Source: Malania oleifera
Taxonomy: Eukaryota > Streptophyta > Magnoliopsida > Santalales > Ximeniaceae
Reading direction: 5' to 3'
Assembly (NCBI RefSeq): GCF_029873635.1
Contig: NC_080420.1
Coordinates: 124,900,958-124,964,957, forward strand
Length of the DNA stretch: 64,000 nucleotides
Below, piece after piece: positions 1 through 11,160 of the stretch (its first letter is position 1; each line of letters begins with the position of its first letter). Both the position numbers and the translations under genes were made by a program. The notes beneath the pieces were generated by a model. That model saw only the letters and a list, made by a program, of their open reading frames with translations, ran no database searches and was not told the DNA's origin.

Positions 1-429
1 GTTGAATTGATCACCGATTTGATTTTAAAACCATATTACAAATAAATAAGAATTATTAAATACTTAAAATGTTAAAATATTATTTAAAGTATAAAAAAAT
101 TGAAAATAAACAAGATTTTATCGGTAAAAAAAGAATATTCAATGGGAGCATTCGTGATAAAATTGAGGTATGAGATTTAGAATTGAATTTATGCCCAATT
201 AGGATTACAAAGATCTTAAGTTTCAGAAATGTCACATATCTCTTTTAAGTTTCAATAATATCAAAAATCTTTCTAAAATTTATCAAAAAGATACAAATAT
301 CCTCTTATAACAAATATTCTTTTATAAAATATATGAGAATGTTATTTTAAAGAGTTTATAGTCTTTTTAGTTAAATTTTAGAAAAAAGCTCATATTTTTC
401 TCTAAATAATATAATAATAAAGGAAAAAA
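1..429. other. AT-rich intergenic sequence
   Basis: Strongly AT-rich sequence with no credible coding region, terminal repeat or structural RNA that I can recognise. Confidence 0.5.
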
Positions 430-890
430 CAGTATGGGTGGGGAAGGCGACGTAATCATATCAGAAACGTGAGCATGGGCTGGCGTTGGATAGGAGGGGA
501 GGGAACTGGCGAGAGTGACCCACGCGCAGCTGCGAAAAGGGCCAAAAGAAATTGGATATATATATTTGGGATCTGGGAATCGGGATGGGCCCTATCTATC
601 ATTTCCACGGTTCCACCTCCCATACAGTAGACAGCGGACACTGGACAGTGAACACGAGGCAAGCTGACTACGGGGTACTGAGCTGTGCACGTGACTCCCA
701 TATCTCCCCCCACCTGTCCTCTGCCTTTCCTATTCTGCAATCTGCAATCTGCTCCCTCCCCCACTCTCACCCCACAGGCAGCTCGCAATTACGCCGTCTC
801 ATTTCTCTTTACTTTTTCTATTCACTTTTGAGAACAAAAAAATTAGTTGCCAATCTATTTTCAATTCTTTTTCTTTACTTTAATTGAGCG
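430..890 (+). promoter_or_regulatory. GC-rich promoter-like island
   Basis: A base-composition island in AT-rich surroundings. It has a TATA-like run at 556-567, a perfect G-box (CACGTG) at 688-693, and a CT-rich stretch from about 700 to 800 like a plant 5' leader. No gene follows until PHYA about 5 kb away, and transposons fill part of the gap. I infer it may be a distal part of the PHYA promoter pushed away by insertions, or the promoter of an unannotated transcript. Small ORFs on both strands here look like chance. Confidence 0.3.
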
Positions 891-3189
891 ATCACCTGCA
901 ATTAAGTAAATGAAAACGGAGTTCCGTATCTCGTCTTGGTAACCTCTTATATTAGTCTAATCCTCGAGTTTAAATGCCACTTTAGTATGAATTATATTCT
1001 AGATGTTATGGGAGGTTAAAAATTATACCCCTTATTTATTTCTCTTTAATTTTGAATAAATCAATGGTCTCCCTTATCAAATGCTTTCTAACAGAGCATA
1101 GGGTAATTTTTTTTTTATCAACATTAATTGTCTCCCAATCATATGCTTAACTAATACAAAGTCTTTCAAATTTAAGAGTAAATAGACTCCTGCTATGGTC
1201 CTAGAGTTGAGATACCCCACTAATAGTTTACATTTTCGTGATGGCGTGATGGTTTGGTTTTTCAATCGTCAAAAATAATTTGGTTATACTAACAAACACA
1301 TTTGTTCAAATTTTGAAAATGCTAGGACTTCTCCTTGGATCTGTCAATGATAAATTTTGAAAACGCTCACTAATAGCTAGTGACAACCAATTTTGTCTAG
1401 GGGCTTCTTTTGATCAAAATTCAACAAATTCCCTATCAAATTGATAGATCATTAGACACAAACTATTTGAGGCCAACCAATTGAGGATCTATTATCTCTC
1501 CGTAGACCCACAATGGAAAAATCCAAGATTGGGGCCAAGATTAAGGATTAAATTACATATTCAATCACCTCTTCCCTTGAAATAGGAAATTATCTCATAA
1601 TTAAGAATTTCATATTAGGAATAGAGAAAGCTTGTGATCAAACACCCTTGTAGGACGATATTCCTCAAATCATAAGAGTACTTTTGAAAAGGCAATGACT
1701 AGGGCAACATCATAACTTCCAAAAGTTTATAGAAAGGAAGCTATGCCCCTAACCAGATAGAGATTATATTAAAGAGAGATGGGAGAGATTCATGTTCAAA
1801 TAAAGAGAGAGGAGGAGTTCAAGGTTTGCAGAGGGAAGCACTTGTACATTCAAGGGTCAAAAAGCGAGGAGGCTTATTAGTTTTACTTGGGGGAGTTTTG
1901 GTTTTTTATTTGAATTCTTATTAGCTTCTTGCAAAAAAAAAAAATTTCAAGGTATGATTTTAAGCTTTTTCCATATGATCAATACTTGAGTGTACATGTT
2001 GTAAGCCTTTATTATGTTTGTCTTACCTTAAAAACAATGATTTTTTAGTGTATAACCATACACTATGTGCACTATTGTCTCTTGGTTTTCGTGTTTGCTT
2101 ATTCTTCTCTAACATATCCTTCATTTTGTTGTATTTTATGTCAACTTAGGGTCAAAGAATTGAATAAATTAAATAAGAGGGAGAGATGGAGAAAGAGAGA
2201 AGGGAGATAACATCCACCCTAGTTGTTCCTGCCCACATAAAGGTAGATGTTGATGAAGGGAATATAGATGATAGCTATGGTGGAATCTAAGTGGACAAAT
2301 TAGTAGTGTGTATGCATTTTAGTGCCAATTGGCAATAAGGGTAAAACCTTTGTCAAGGTGGTGACCAGGGTTTTTTTTCAGCATATGCAAGGAGTCAAGG
2401 TGGACAGATTAGTAGTGTTGGCATCTTGGTGCCTACTGGCAGTGAGGGCAAAACCCTTGTCAATAAATGAGTATGCAAGACTTCAACAAAGGAGTAGCAA
2501 AAAAAAACACTCAAGAGCAGTTGAATAGAGTTAGCATTAGAGTGTCGATGAAGCAACTCGAGGGTGCATATTGTAGAGTTCTAACAGTTGTGTTATTTCC
2601 GACAACGTGTGGTGGTAGCTAAACGATATGGCAATGGCTTTAGAGTTAGCAACCCTAACAAGCTGCATTGGGGCTACAATGATGGTGGTGAATAATGGTC
2701 GTATATCAATGTCACTTAATAGGCATAATGTGTAATAAATACACATACTTGACACTTGGCTTTTGTTGATGAATATTGGAAGCCCAAGCAAATTTATAGT
2801 TCTTTTTAAGAAACTTTGAGCGAACACTTGGCAAAACTTGGAAAACCCTCAGTGGCCTCTAGGGGCTTCTCCTGCACTTAGCTCAAAGTTTAAAGGAAGT
2901 GTTGGTAATTGCAATCATAATGTCTTAGAGTCTCTTATCTTTTCTCAATAGGCCCTTAGATTAATCTTATCTTTGGAGGTTAAATGCCCATAAATAAAAG
3001 GTTATATGTTATTACCTGGATATAAATTATACCTCTTATAATTGCCCTTTATTTTCAAAAAACTAATGGTCTCTTTGTTAAAACTTTACCCACGTCACTA
3101 ATTTAAAACTAACACTTCCTATGTCAATGATCTTATATGAGACATCATTGCCCATAAGAACTGAACTTAAATTTACCAACCTGTAAGTG
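891..3189. other. Unassigned AT-rich sequence with old repeats
   Basis: No gene recognised. A segment at about 966-1080 resembles one at about 2980-3085; both run from AAATGCC through AATTATACC to AATGGTCTC. This suggests an old repeat pair about 2 kb apart. A roughly 110 bp imperfect tandem repeat lies at 2287-2470, with GGACA, ATTAGTAGTGT and TTGTCAA conserved in both units. Small ORFs here do not resemble any family I know. Confidence 0.35.
2287..2470. repeat. Two-unit imperfect tandem repeat (about 110 bp period)
   Basis: The stretch from about 2287 to 2365 recurs from about 2397 to 2465 with scattered substitutions. Shared blocks are ATTAGTAGTGT and, after a few bases, GTAAAACCTTTGTCAA or GCAAAACCCTTGTCAA. 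Origin unknown. Confidence 0.5.
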
Positions 3190-4149
3190 CTGAACTACTC
3201 CTTATTTGGAGTCATGTGGTAAGAACATGCTGAATTTAGGATCCATGAGTCTGTGAGGCAATCCAACCCCAATGAAACTGAAAGTACATCACCATCACTA
3301 TAAACTAAATTTTCTTCTTGAACTACATTTTCTGATTTTGAAATCCCTTCATGCTTTTCAACATTTCCTTTCTCCCAATCCGGACACTCCGATTTAATGT
3401 GCCCATTTTTACCGCATTTACAACATCGGATATCCTTTTTTTTCTTGGATTGAGTTTGGGATTTTTGATTCAATCCATTTCTAAATTTTTCTCTCCATGA
3501 TCATGATTATTTTTCACCACAAGTCATTCTCCGTGTGAATTTTCATCACAAACTTTCATCCTTTGATGAAATCCTAACAAAGCACTTGTCACCTCTTCCA
3601 AGTTTAGGGTCTCTTTCCCCCATGTAAAAGTGGTAACTAGGTTCTCATATGTGTGAGTCGCTGGCAAGGAATTCAGTAGCATCAACATCTTATCATCCTC
3701 TTCAAATTTCACATCAACCCGCATTAAATCAATTATGATTTGATTAAATGCGTTGATGTATTGATTCAAGTTCAAACCATCAACCATATTAAGCCAATAA
3801 AGACACTGCTTAAGAGATAATTTATTAGTAAGGGATTTGGACATATACCAGCTTTCAAGTTTTTTTCAAACAGCCACAGGAGAATCTTTCTCCATGACAT
3901 GATAGAACACTTTGTTGGCCAAACATAATCGTATTGTAGCAACAGCCTTTGTATCTAATTCTTGTCAATTAGCCTAATCCATACCTTCCAGTTGAACACC
4001 ATACAAGGCCTTTACCATCACTTGCTGCACAAGCAAATCTTTCACTCTCCTCTACCACAAACTGAAGTTTCTGGTTCCATCAAATTCGACAACATCAAAT
4101 TTTGCACATGAAGTGCCCGATGCCATAACAACAATGCTCTGATATCAAT
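3190..4149 (-). pseudogene. Ty1-copia gag-protease fragment
   Basis: Two open stretches on the minus strand (3524-3844 and 3195-3473) read as the end of a copia Gag. The first has the helical Gag core with motifs such as LLNSLP. The second has a CCHC zinc knuckle (CCKCGKNGHIKSEC, CX2CX4HX4C) followed by the start of the protease. The protease motif, normally WILDSGASYHM, reads WILNSACSYHM, so the catalytic DSG is lost. N-terminal Gag sequence continues, broken, to about 4130. A degenerate tRNA-iMet primer site lies next to the LTR at about 4136-4149. Integrase and reverse transcriptase are missing; homology stops at about 3190. Confidence 0.8.
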
Positions 4150-4566
4150 TGTTGTGAATGAACTCGTAATTGCACAATGGAATTTAAACACAACAATAAT
4201 ATTGAAGAACAAATGTGGAACTCACACACAGTATATATGAAAGCAAGAATAACAATGCAAAGATTTACATGGTTCGGCAATGCCTACATCCACAGGAGCA
4301 AGTGACAAAGGTTTTCACTATGACAATTACAATGATCTTTGACACTCAGAATATACTCAGAATGGTATATTTATAAACACTTCGAAGGTTTCCGTCCAAA
4401 CACCCAACCATATTAACCTTCACATTCAAAATTTGAAATCAGCCTCGCTGCCCCAAGCCAAACAGTCAACTGATTGGACCAATTAGTCGATTGTTTCAGA
4501 CAGAATGTTAATTATCTGAATTCTAAAGTAAATAGTTAGTCGAATGTTTGTTACTGCTCCTCAACA
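4150..4566 (-). repeat. 5' LTR of Ty1-copia fragment
   Basis: On the plus strand it runs from TGTTGTGAATG to CTCCTCAACA, so it has TG...CA ends and about 417 bp. The primer site next to its left end sets the orientation: it is the 5' LTR of the minus-strand element at 3190-4149. A TATAAATA box on the minus strand lies at 4368-4375, and a small cluster of CAGTCAACTG/TTAGTCGA-like words lies upstream of it at 4463-4546. The partner LTR was not found. Confidence 0.7.
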
Positions 4567-5565
4567 CATGTGTTTTTCAACTATATTTTCTTCCTTGTTT
4601 ATGCAATTCATCAAGTATATGAGCTACAAAAACACAACAATACTGATGTCATTAAGGATATGTACGATGAAGTAATGACTAGTGTAAGGACTACTTTGAG
4701 TCCTTATATTTTTTCTTTAATGATAGACCAAATGACTAAGAGTATTCAAAATGAGTTTCCATGGTGTATGTTATTTACAGATGATATTATATTAATTGAT
4801 GAAACTAAGAACAAAGTAGAGGCTGAGTTGGAATTATGAAGAGAAACTTTGAAATCTAGAGGCTTCAGGATAAGTAGAAATAAGACAAAATATATGAAAT
4901 GTAATTTTAGTAATGATAGGAAGAATATTGTAGATAAAGTTAAACTTAATGATGAAGACATAAATAGCACTTGTAGATTTCAATACCTTGGATCTATTAT
5001 GCAAGTTAAAGGAGAAATTGAAAATGATGTAATGCATATAGTTAAAGTAGGTTAGGTAAAATGAAGAAATGTTTCAAGTGTACTATGTGATTGTAGAATA
5101 CCCTTAAAATTGAAATTCCAGTTTTATAAGACAACTATAAGATCATCTATGTTATGTAGATCGGAATGTTGGGGTACGAAAAATCATAATATCCAAAAAG
5201 TAAAAGTTTCCGACTAGAATGCTTAGATGGATGAGTGATATAATATTGAAAGATAAATTAAGTAATGAACATATTCGCGATAGGTTAGGTGTAACTCATA
5301 TAAAAGATAAGATAAGGGAGGGACGACTTAAATGGTATGGACACTTGCAACGTAGGCGACATAGTGCACTAGTAAGGAAAAGTGATTTAGTTACTGTGGA
5401 TGACAGTAGAAGTGGTAGGGATAGACTTAAAATAATTTGAGAGGAAATAATGAGTAAGGATTTAATATCTCTGAATCTGTCAAAAGAAATGATTCATAAT
5501 AGCATAAATTGGCGAAAAATGACCCACCTAGTGGGACTTAGAGTTTGATTTTGTTGTTATTGTTG
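4567..5565 (+). pseudogene. RTE-clade LINE, 3' end of reverse transcriptase
   Basis: Broken reading frames on the plus strand give the C-terminal half of an RTE-type reverse transcriptase. Visible motifs are IKDMYDEV, LSPYIFSL, the catalytic box as FTDDI instead of FADDI, FQYLGSIM, MLRWM and LKWYGHLQRR. Stops at about 4837, 5053 and 5438 interrupt it. The copy ends in a short TTG-rich tail (about 5548-5562), which is usual for RTE elements, whose 3' ends are microsatellites and not poly(A). It starts directly against the copia LTR at 4566, so it is 5' truncated or was cut by that insertion. Its tail lies about 300 bp before the likely PHYA transcript start. Confidence 0.8.
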
Positions 5566-5874
5566 TAACTTATTTCATATTATATCCTATGTCTTTAAAA
5601 ATTTGGAAATCATATTTTTTGTGCTGTTTGTATTTTAAATTTTAAATAAAATATAACTTTGAATGTTCAGATCTTAACAACATAATTCCAACAATGAATA
5701 ATTTAATTAATTTATTTTTAAAATATATTGAATTTTTATTTAAAATTATTGAAATATTAACGTGAGGGTATTCACATTGTGCCCGCTGTTCATACATACT
5801 ATTATTTTTTGAAGACGAAGATATGAAGAGTAGGAATATATATATTATTTCATCGGGCAAACCAACATTGGTCC
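5566..5874 (+). promoter_or_regulatory. Probable proximal PHYA promoter
   Basis: AT-rich stretch between the LINE tail and the GC-rich leader. A TATA-like run lies at 5837-5846, about 30-40 bp before the composition changes. This is inferred from position only; no transcript evidence is available. Confidence 0.35.
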
Positions 5875-6427
5875 CTTGGTGGGAACCAAACCACCGTCAT
5901 CGTCACCGTCACCGTCACCGTCACGCGCTGCCGCACTCGTCTTCCCCTGCTGTTGCTAGTCCCCAAATCTGCTTATGCCACTCTCTCTCTCCCTCCTCCC
6001 CCATCTCTCCTGTCCTATGCGTCGAAGCGGCTTGACGAACTGTGTCAATCAATTAATTGATTCACGCGTGCTTGCCCACGCAGAGTAGCAATCTCCCCGG
6101 CCGAGGAAGAGGAAGGGAAATTGTTTGTTAATTTATATATATGTATTTCCTAATGAGCTTATCTTAATTTTTTATTTGGGGGAGCGTGAGAACAATGCTG
6201 TGTGGTGGTCCCTGCCTGCTTTTGAGGGGGCAGAAGAGGCGGTGATCGATGTTCTTGCCTCTGGGGCCGATGGATTCCTGCTTTTGCGTCATGGGCCTCC
6301 GACGGATTTCCAGTTTCTAGGCTCTTCAACCTCTTTTAAACATCATCACTAGGAATCGATGCACGCCTGCCCCCCCACTGGATCGATCTCAACTCAGCTT
6401 CTTCTTTGCATTCTCCTTCTTATACAG
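5875..6427 (+). other. PHYA: Candidate 5' UTR exon of PHYA
   Basis: GC- and CT-rich sequence unlike its surroundings, with a hexanucleotide (CGTCAC)n run at about 5894-5924. It ends at a good splice donor (TACAG|GTTAG, GT at 6428-6429). Dicot PHYA genes usually have an intron in the 5' UTR, and the coding ATG at 12246 is preceded by a clear acceptor at 12239-12240, so an upstream non-coding exon is expected. Small ORFs (5823-6035, 6125-6352) would be upstream ORFs if the region is transcribed. The exact transcript start, and whether further small exons exist, cannot be seen. Confidence 0.4.
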
Positions 6428-6549
6428 GTTAGATTTTCGATCATACACTCTCCCTCTCTATACCATCTTAATTGCTAATTGTTTCTGGATTGACTCTTAA
6501 CAAGTTTTTTTGCCCTTTAAGTTGTTTCTTTTTTGTATTTGTGGGTAGT

Positions 6550-6552
<3 letters not shown>

Positions 6553-6585
<33 letters not shown>
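6553..6585. repeat. (TA)n microsatellite
   Basis: Uninterrupted run of TA dinucleotides in the 5' UTR intron, just before the 86 bp tandem duplication. Confidence 0.9.
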
Positions 6586-6589
<4 letters not shown>

Positions 6590-6591
6590 TG

Positions 6592-6763
6592 CCCTCAGTA
6601 GCTTTACCTTTCTTTTTCTTGTCTAGTAGCTATCTGTTCATTTCTGTTCTTGCTCGGCTGGTTATGTTCAGTTCCTACCCTCAGCAGCTTTACCTTTCTT
6701 TTTCTTGTCTATTAGCTATCTGTTCATTTCTGTTCTTGCTCGGCTGGTTATGTTCAGTTCTTA
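6592..6763. repeat. 86 bp tandem duplication
   Basis: Two near-identical direct copies of 86 bp, the first starting CCCTCAGTAGC at 6592 and the second CCCTCAGCAGC at 6678. Only a few substitutions separate them, so the duplication is recent compared with the transposons around it. Confidence 0.9.
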
Positions 6764-6941
6764 CCTTCTTCCTTCAGTTTTGGCGAATTATTTTTAACAA
6801 TTATCATCTTCTCCAACTGCCCCTTTTGCAATTGTTTTTTTTTTCTTTCTAAAATAGAAAGAAAAGAAATGAGGGTTGGGGTTGTCGGGGATAAATATAA
6901 TTGATGGAGAAATGTTTGCTCCCTATAAGCTTCTTCATATT

Positions 6942-7757
6942 GTTTTTTTTTTTTTTAATCTGAAAATTATAATTATAGACCAAATGGATATGTACAGTAT
7001 CGCTGGGCATATCCAGAAAATGGAGGATTAACTCCTAAACAAGGATCTACTAAGCAGGCAATCAAAAAGCCTTACACGGCTGAGAAAAACTACAACTCAA
7101 TACATCAAAACCTGGGCATCCACGGGCAAAAGTCAAGATGACAAAGCAATCAAACAAACTCAGTCAACCAAATGGAGAGCACTCCCCCAAAGCAATCAGC
7201 AAGCCATACAAGGCTAAAAAAACTACTACTCAACCATCGGAGCTCAACCAACCAGATGGGGAAATTTATCATAAACAATTCTGTAAATGTGGGATTGGAC
7301 AGAATTGATGAAAGTCTGTGGAAGGGTTGCAACTCCCTCAAACTTCCTCGTGTTCCTAGCGTGTCAAAGGCTGTAAACCGTAATGGCAAGGCAGACCTTC
7401 TTAGCAACAGCCTGAACTCCTGTACCCCTAGCCTCTTTGTGCGTCCACTTGAGAGCAGCTTTAATAGTAGTCATGTGTCTTGAAATGCCCATTCAACCCC
7501 TATTGAAACTCCACACACAGGAGGAAAACCTGCATTTGAAAAATAGATGGTCAATGGTTTCATTTTCAGAGTTGCAAAAAACACATGATTGGTCCACACC
7601 ATCCACCCAAAATCTATCACAAGTTAGCAGCTTCCCTTTTGCACCAAGCCACAATATAAAGGAATGCTTCAAAAGGAAACAATTCTTCCATACTGTAGCA
7701 TGCCAAGGGACTTTGTTACCCTCGTTTCTCCAGAAGTGATAGGTTTTAGAGCAGTTA
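6942..7757 (-). mobile_element. L1-type LINE, 3' part
   Basis: A poly-T run at about 6942-6957 is the complement of the LINE poly(A) tail. On the minus strand the end of the element encodes the zinc-binding region that follows reverse transcriptase in plant L1-type LINEs, visible in 7493-7757 as VPWHATVW, HSFILWL, CVFCNSENETIDHLFF and the C...C...H...H/C pattern. The rest is broken. The reading continues in the part at 9961-11160 once the LTR between them is ignored. Confidence 0.8.
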
Positions 7758-9793
7758 TGTAACAACCCCTACCCATCACGTGGGCCCAGAGTGTTACTTT
7801 AGTGACGTCAGTGTACCTAATACCTTATTCATCAAGTATAAAACACACATACGCAGCAGAAATAAAATATAAAATTCTCAAATTACATTACCAGAGTTCT
7901 TACTATCTTTATACACAAATATATCCATTTTCTCATAATTACATCTCATAAAACTAAAAAAAAAATAAAATCTCCATCTACACATTACCTACATAAATTT
8001 ACACCTCTAGCCCGGTAGACCCGATCTATAGGATTTCTTGAAAAGATAGTTTGTAAAGTAGGGGCGAAGCACAACTCAGTAAGGGAAAGATTAAGTTAAT
8101 ATCAGTGTGTAGCCAGCATGCATTTAGTGTACAAAAAAATAACCAGTTCACTAAGCAGATAAATACATTTATGAAAACATTCTTATTTTACACACACACA
8201 CAATTAGCCGAGGATAGGGAAGATTACCTGCTTATACAAGTAGCTTCCCTTTGCTCTAGTACCATTACTGCTACCAGGACACTCACCTTTCTCAGTTAGT
8301 TCTCGAAATTATCTTATTAATTAACCCATAAATTAACAGATATGCATATAAGACACTTCCTATGACAAACACGTCATTTACATTCCCATGGCACGGGTTG
8401 TGCGACCCGAAGGTTGGACTAATGTCCTGGGGGATCTACCCAAACAATAGTCATTTATATTCTCCGCTAACATATTCCGCGGGTCTATGCAGTTCCAACT
8501 GTTGGTCCGATTGCTCTCACCCAAGGGGGTGCATTCACCTCACTTAGGCAAATCAGATAAGGTCACCTTACACCTCTCAGCACAGGTGTGGGAGCACACG
8601 GTCACATAACAAATCTCTAGTAACGATACCGTGCTCACAATACACTGGTCCTCAGGATTCCTAAAGCATATCATGCAATTTAGATAATAGAGAATATCAT
8701 TTAAAACATCATTTCACATATATTTCTTGTTATTCCAAAAACCCGGCCCTGGACAAAAATACAATCCGGCATATAGCCATCAATTAAAACTCGGCTCTCG
8801 GCCGTCGAATAGTAATCCTGGCCCTTGGCCAATCAAACAATACTTGGCCACTGGCCGTTAGTTCAAATTCCTGCATTTCATAAACAATTCTAGTATTTTT
8901 GCAAGCATTTCCAGTATTTTTCACAACAATTCCAGTAGTTCTCAAACAATTCAGTATTTCAAAATCCCAAATCCAGATATACAATAATCCATACAAATTA
9001 AATCATCTGCCACGCAATTTTTCACATTTTAACATATCCATATAAATAAATAAGTTTTCCACCATTCATTTTATTCAAAAATACCATACCATATATCCTA
9101 AGTTTGTAAAATTCATTTCGAATGGTTGATTTTCAAAATAGCATTTAAATTCCCAAATGAATAAATAAATAAATTTATATAAACATAACAATCAAATTGA
9201 TTCAATTTTCATCAAATTATTGACTTAACTTAATCTTCTTACCTAATTCCTGAAAAAGCCCGATAACACCCCGTCCTACGCCCCAGGTGTTTAAAAACCC
9301 CTGAACTCTTAAATTCAAATTTCACCATATTATTCGTCACAATCCTTAGAATAATTTTTCCTAAAATTCCCCTAGGTTCTGAATACCCTAAATAGCCTAA
9401 TAAAAACCTAAATTATCAAACTTACCCCGGATTTAGGATTGGTATCCCAGAGCTCCAATTCGAAAACTTGCTCTTAGAGAATCTCCCCACGAGTCTCCTA
9501 GTAATTTCCGTTCGTTAATCGGGCTCATAGTTTAAGAGAAATTGAGGTAAGTTTGAGATTTGACCTTACCTCAGGAGATATGCCTATGCCACTCCTACGA
9601 TAGATCCGTTTCAGTAGAAATGTCGGTGGCAGAGAGCAGAGCCCAACGGTATTTTCGGATTTTTGATTGACCGAATAACGGAGATGAGATGGAGGAGAGT
9701 GGAAGAGAGGGGGCGAGGAGACGAAGAAGAGGGGGGACGCTGTCTATTCTTCTTGCGTGATTCCTAAACGATAAAGATCCTTCAGGAAAGGTA

Positions 9794-9829
<36 letters not shown>

Positions 9830-9960
9830 TATTTAATTAATAATAATAATTAATTAATTTTTAAATTTAAAATTTAACTTTAATTTAATTTAATTAATTT
9901 ATTTTTTTAATAATAATAACTTTTTTAACTTTTTTTTTTTTTTTTTTAAGGATTATTACA
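7758..9960 (-). mobile_element. Solo LTR (gypsy-like) inside the LINE
   Basis: TG...CA block of 2203 bp, from TGTAACAACCCC at 7758 to GGATTATTACA at 9960. It interrupts one LINE reading frame, which gives the insertion limits directly. Its ends and an internal phrase near 8398 (GGGTTGTGCGACCCGAAGG) resemble the LTRs at 24153-26105 and 54457-56503, so I assign it to the same broad gypsy group and orientation. No internal region accompanies it, so it is a solo LTR. Only TTA is shared by the two flanks; a clean 5 bp duplication is not visible. It carries a (TA)n run at about 9798-9824. Confidence 0.7.
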
Positions 9961-11160
9961 TTAAACTGCTCATCTTCAGCCCATTGTCTCACCTGCTTCA
10001 TAGTCCCATCTGAATTTCCACACTGCTGCATAATCTCATTTTTAATCTTAATTATTCTCTTGGAGAGGGGTGAATCTTCATTTCTTGCAGAAGCACCTCA
10101 TAAGCTGCCCCTTTTCAAATAGACATGGCTAATCCACTTGGACCACAGTCAGTTTTTTTTTATATGGATGTTCCACAGGGTCTTAGTAAGCAAAACTTTG
10201 TTCCAGAGTTTTAGATCGAAAACCCCAAGAGTTCCTTCATCCTTTGGCAGAAAAAACTCACTCCAAGCCACAAGAGGTCTTCTTCCCCCCCCCCCCCCCC
10301 CCCCACCCAATAGGAAGGATCTACATAACTTGACCACATGAGCCAACACAGTCTTTGGAATTGGAAAAATGGCTAGCCAAAAACAATCCATTCCCTGAAC
10401 AACAAAGTTCAGCAACTCCAATTTACCAGCATAAGATAGGGAGTGCCCTGACTAGGAATCAATAAGACTGGAGATCTTGCTAATCAGAGGAGAGTAATGC
10501 ATTGTGTTCAAACGAGTGGAAGCCAACGGGATGCCCAAGTACCTGAAAGGAAACTCCCTTTCTGAAAAGCATGTAATTCTTTAATGGCCTCTAGGTTTGA
10601 CCCATTAACACCTGCAGCAAACATGTTAGACTTGAGGATACTTGCTTTTAGCCCAGAGCACTCAGAAAACAGGCACAGGCAGTCCATAATTGATTTAACC
10701 AAAGAGTGGTCTCCCCTAGCAAACATAATGAGATCATCAGCAAAGGCTAAATGAGTAATGTTTAATTTGCCACATTTGGGGTGATATTTGAAATCAGGAT
10801 TGCTTTCAAGAGACTTCAATAATCTCGAGAGATATTCTAAGAAAATCACAAAAAGGAGGGGGGAGAGCGGATCCCCTTGTCTAAGCCCCCTTCAAAGAAT
10901 CCAAACAAACCCCCATTCAAGGAGAGTGAGTAGGAAGTTGTAGAGACACATTGCATTATCCAACCCACCATGGTCTTTGGAAAGTTGACAAAGTTTAGAA
11001 CATGGCAAGTGGGGCTAGTTCTTCCAATCATCATTAGTTGGATGGTCTGGCGGCTGAGTTTCCTTATATTTGAAGGGCCTTTTTCACATTTTTGGCATTT
11101 TGGGACCCTTGCCAAGCAAACCCACAAAGCAACTCCCCAGATTATGTACCTGGACGGTAG
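9961..11160 (-). pseudogene. L1-type LINE, reverse transcriptase part
   Basis: Minus-strand remains of an L1-type reverse transcriptase. In coding order it shows WIMQCVSTTSYSLSLNG (10846-11127); then, after a frameshift, FLEYLSRLLKSL; the catalytic box HLAFADDLIMF (10508-10849, FADD intact); GLKASILKSNMF; and the downstream KLWNKVLLTKTLW (10149-10421). Frameshifts, stops and a 20-base poly-C run (10285-10304) show it is dead. The 5' part (endonuclease, ORF1) is missing; homology fades at about 11160. Confidence 0.85.

Noticed and set aside
552..887. ORF of 111 codons on plus and 110 on minus in the GC-rich island
   Set aside because: Low-complexity composition and no recognisable domain; better seen as promoter or leader sequence.
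6472..6852. 126-codon ORF in the 5' UTR intron
   Set aside because: Made of a TA microsatellite and a T-rich tandem duplication; a low-complexity chance ORF.
10285..10304. Poly-C run as a functional G-quadruplex signal
   Set aside because: It lies in dead LINE sequence and may be length-inflated by sequencing or assembly; nothing else supports a role.
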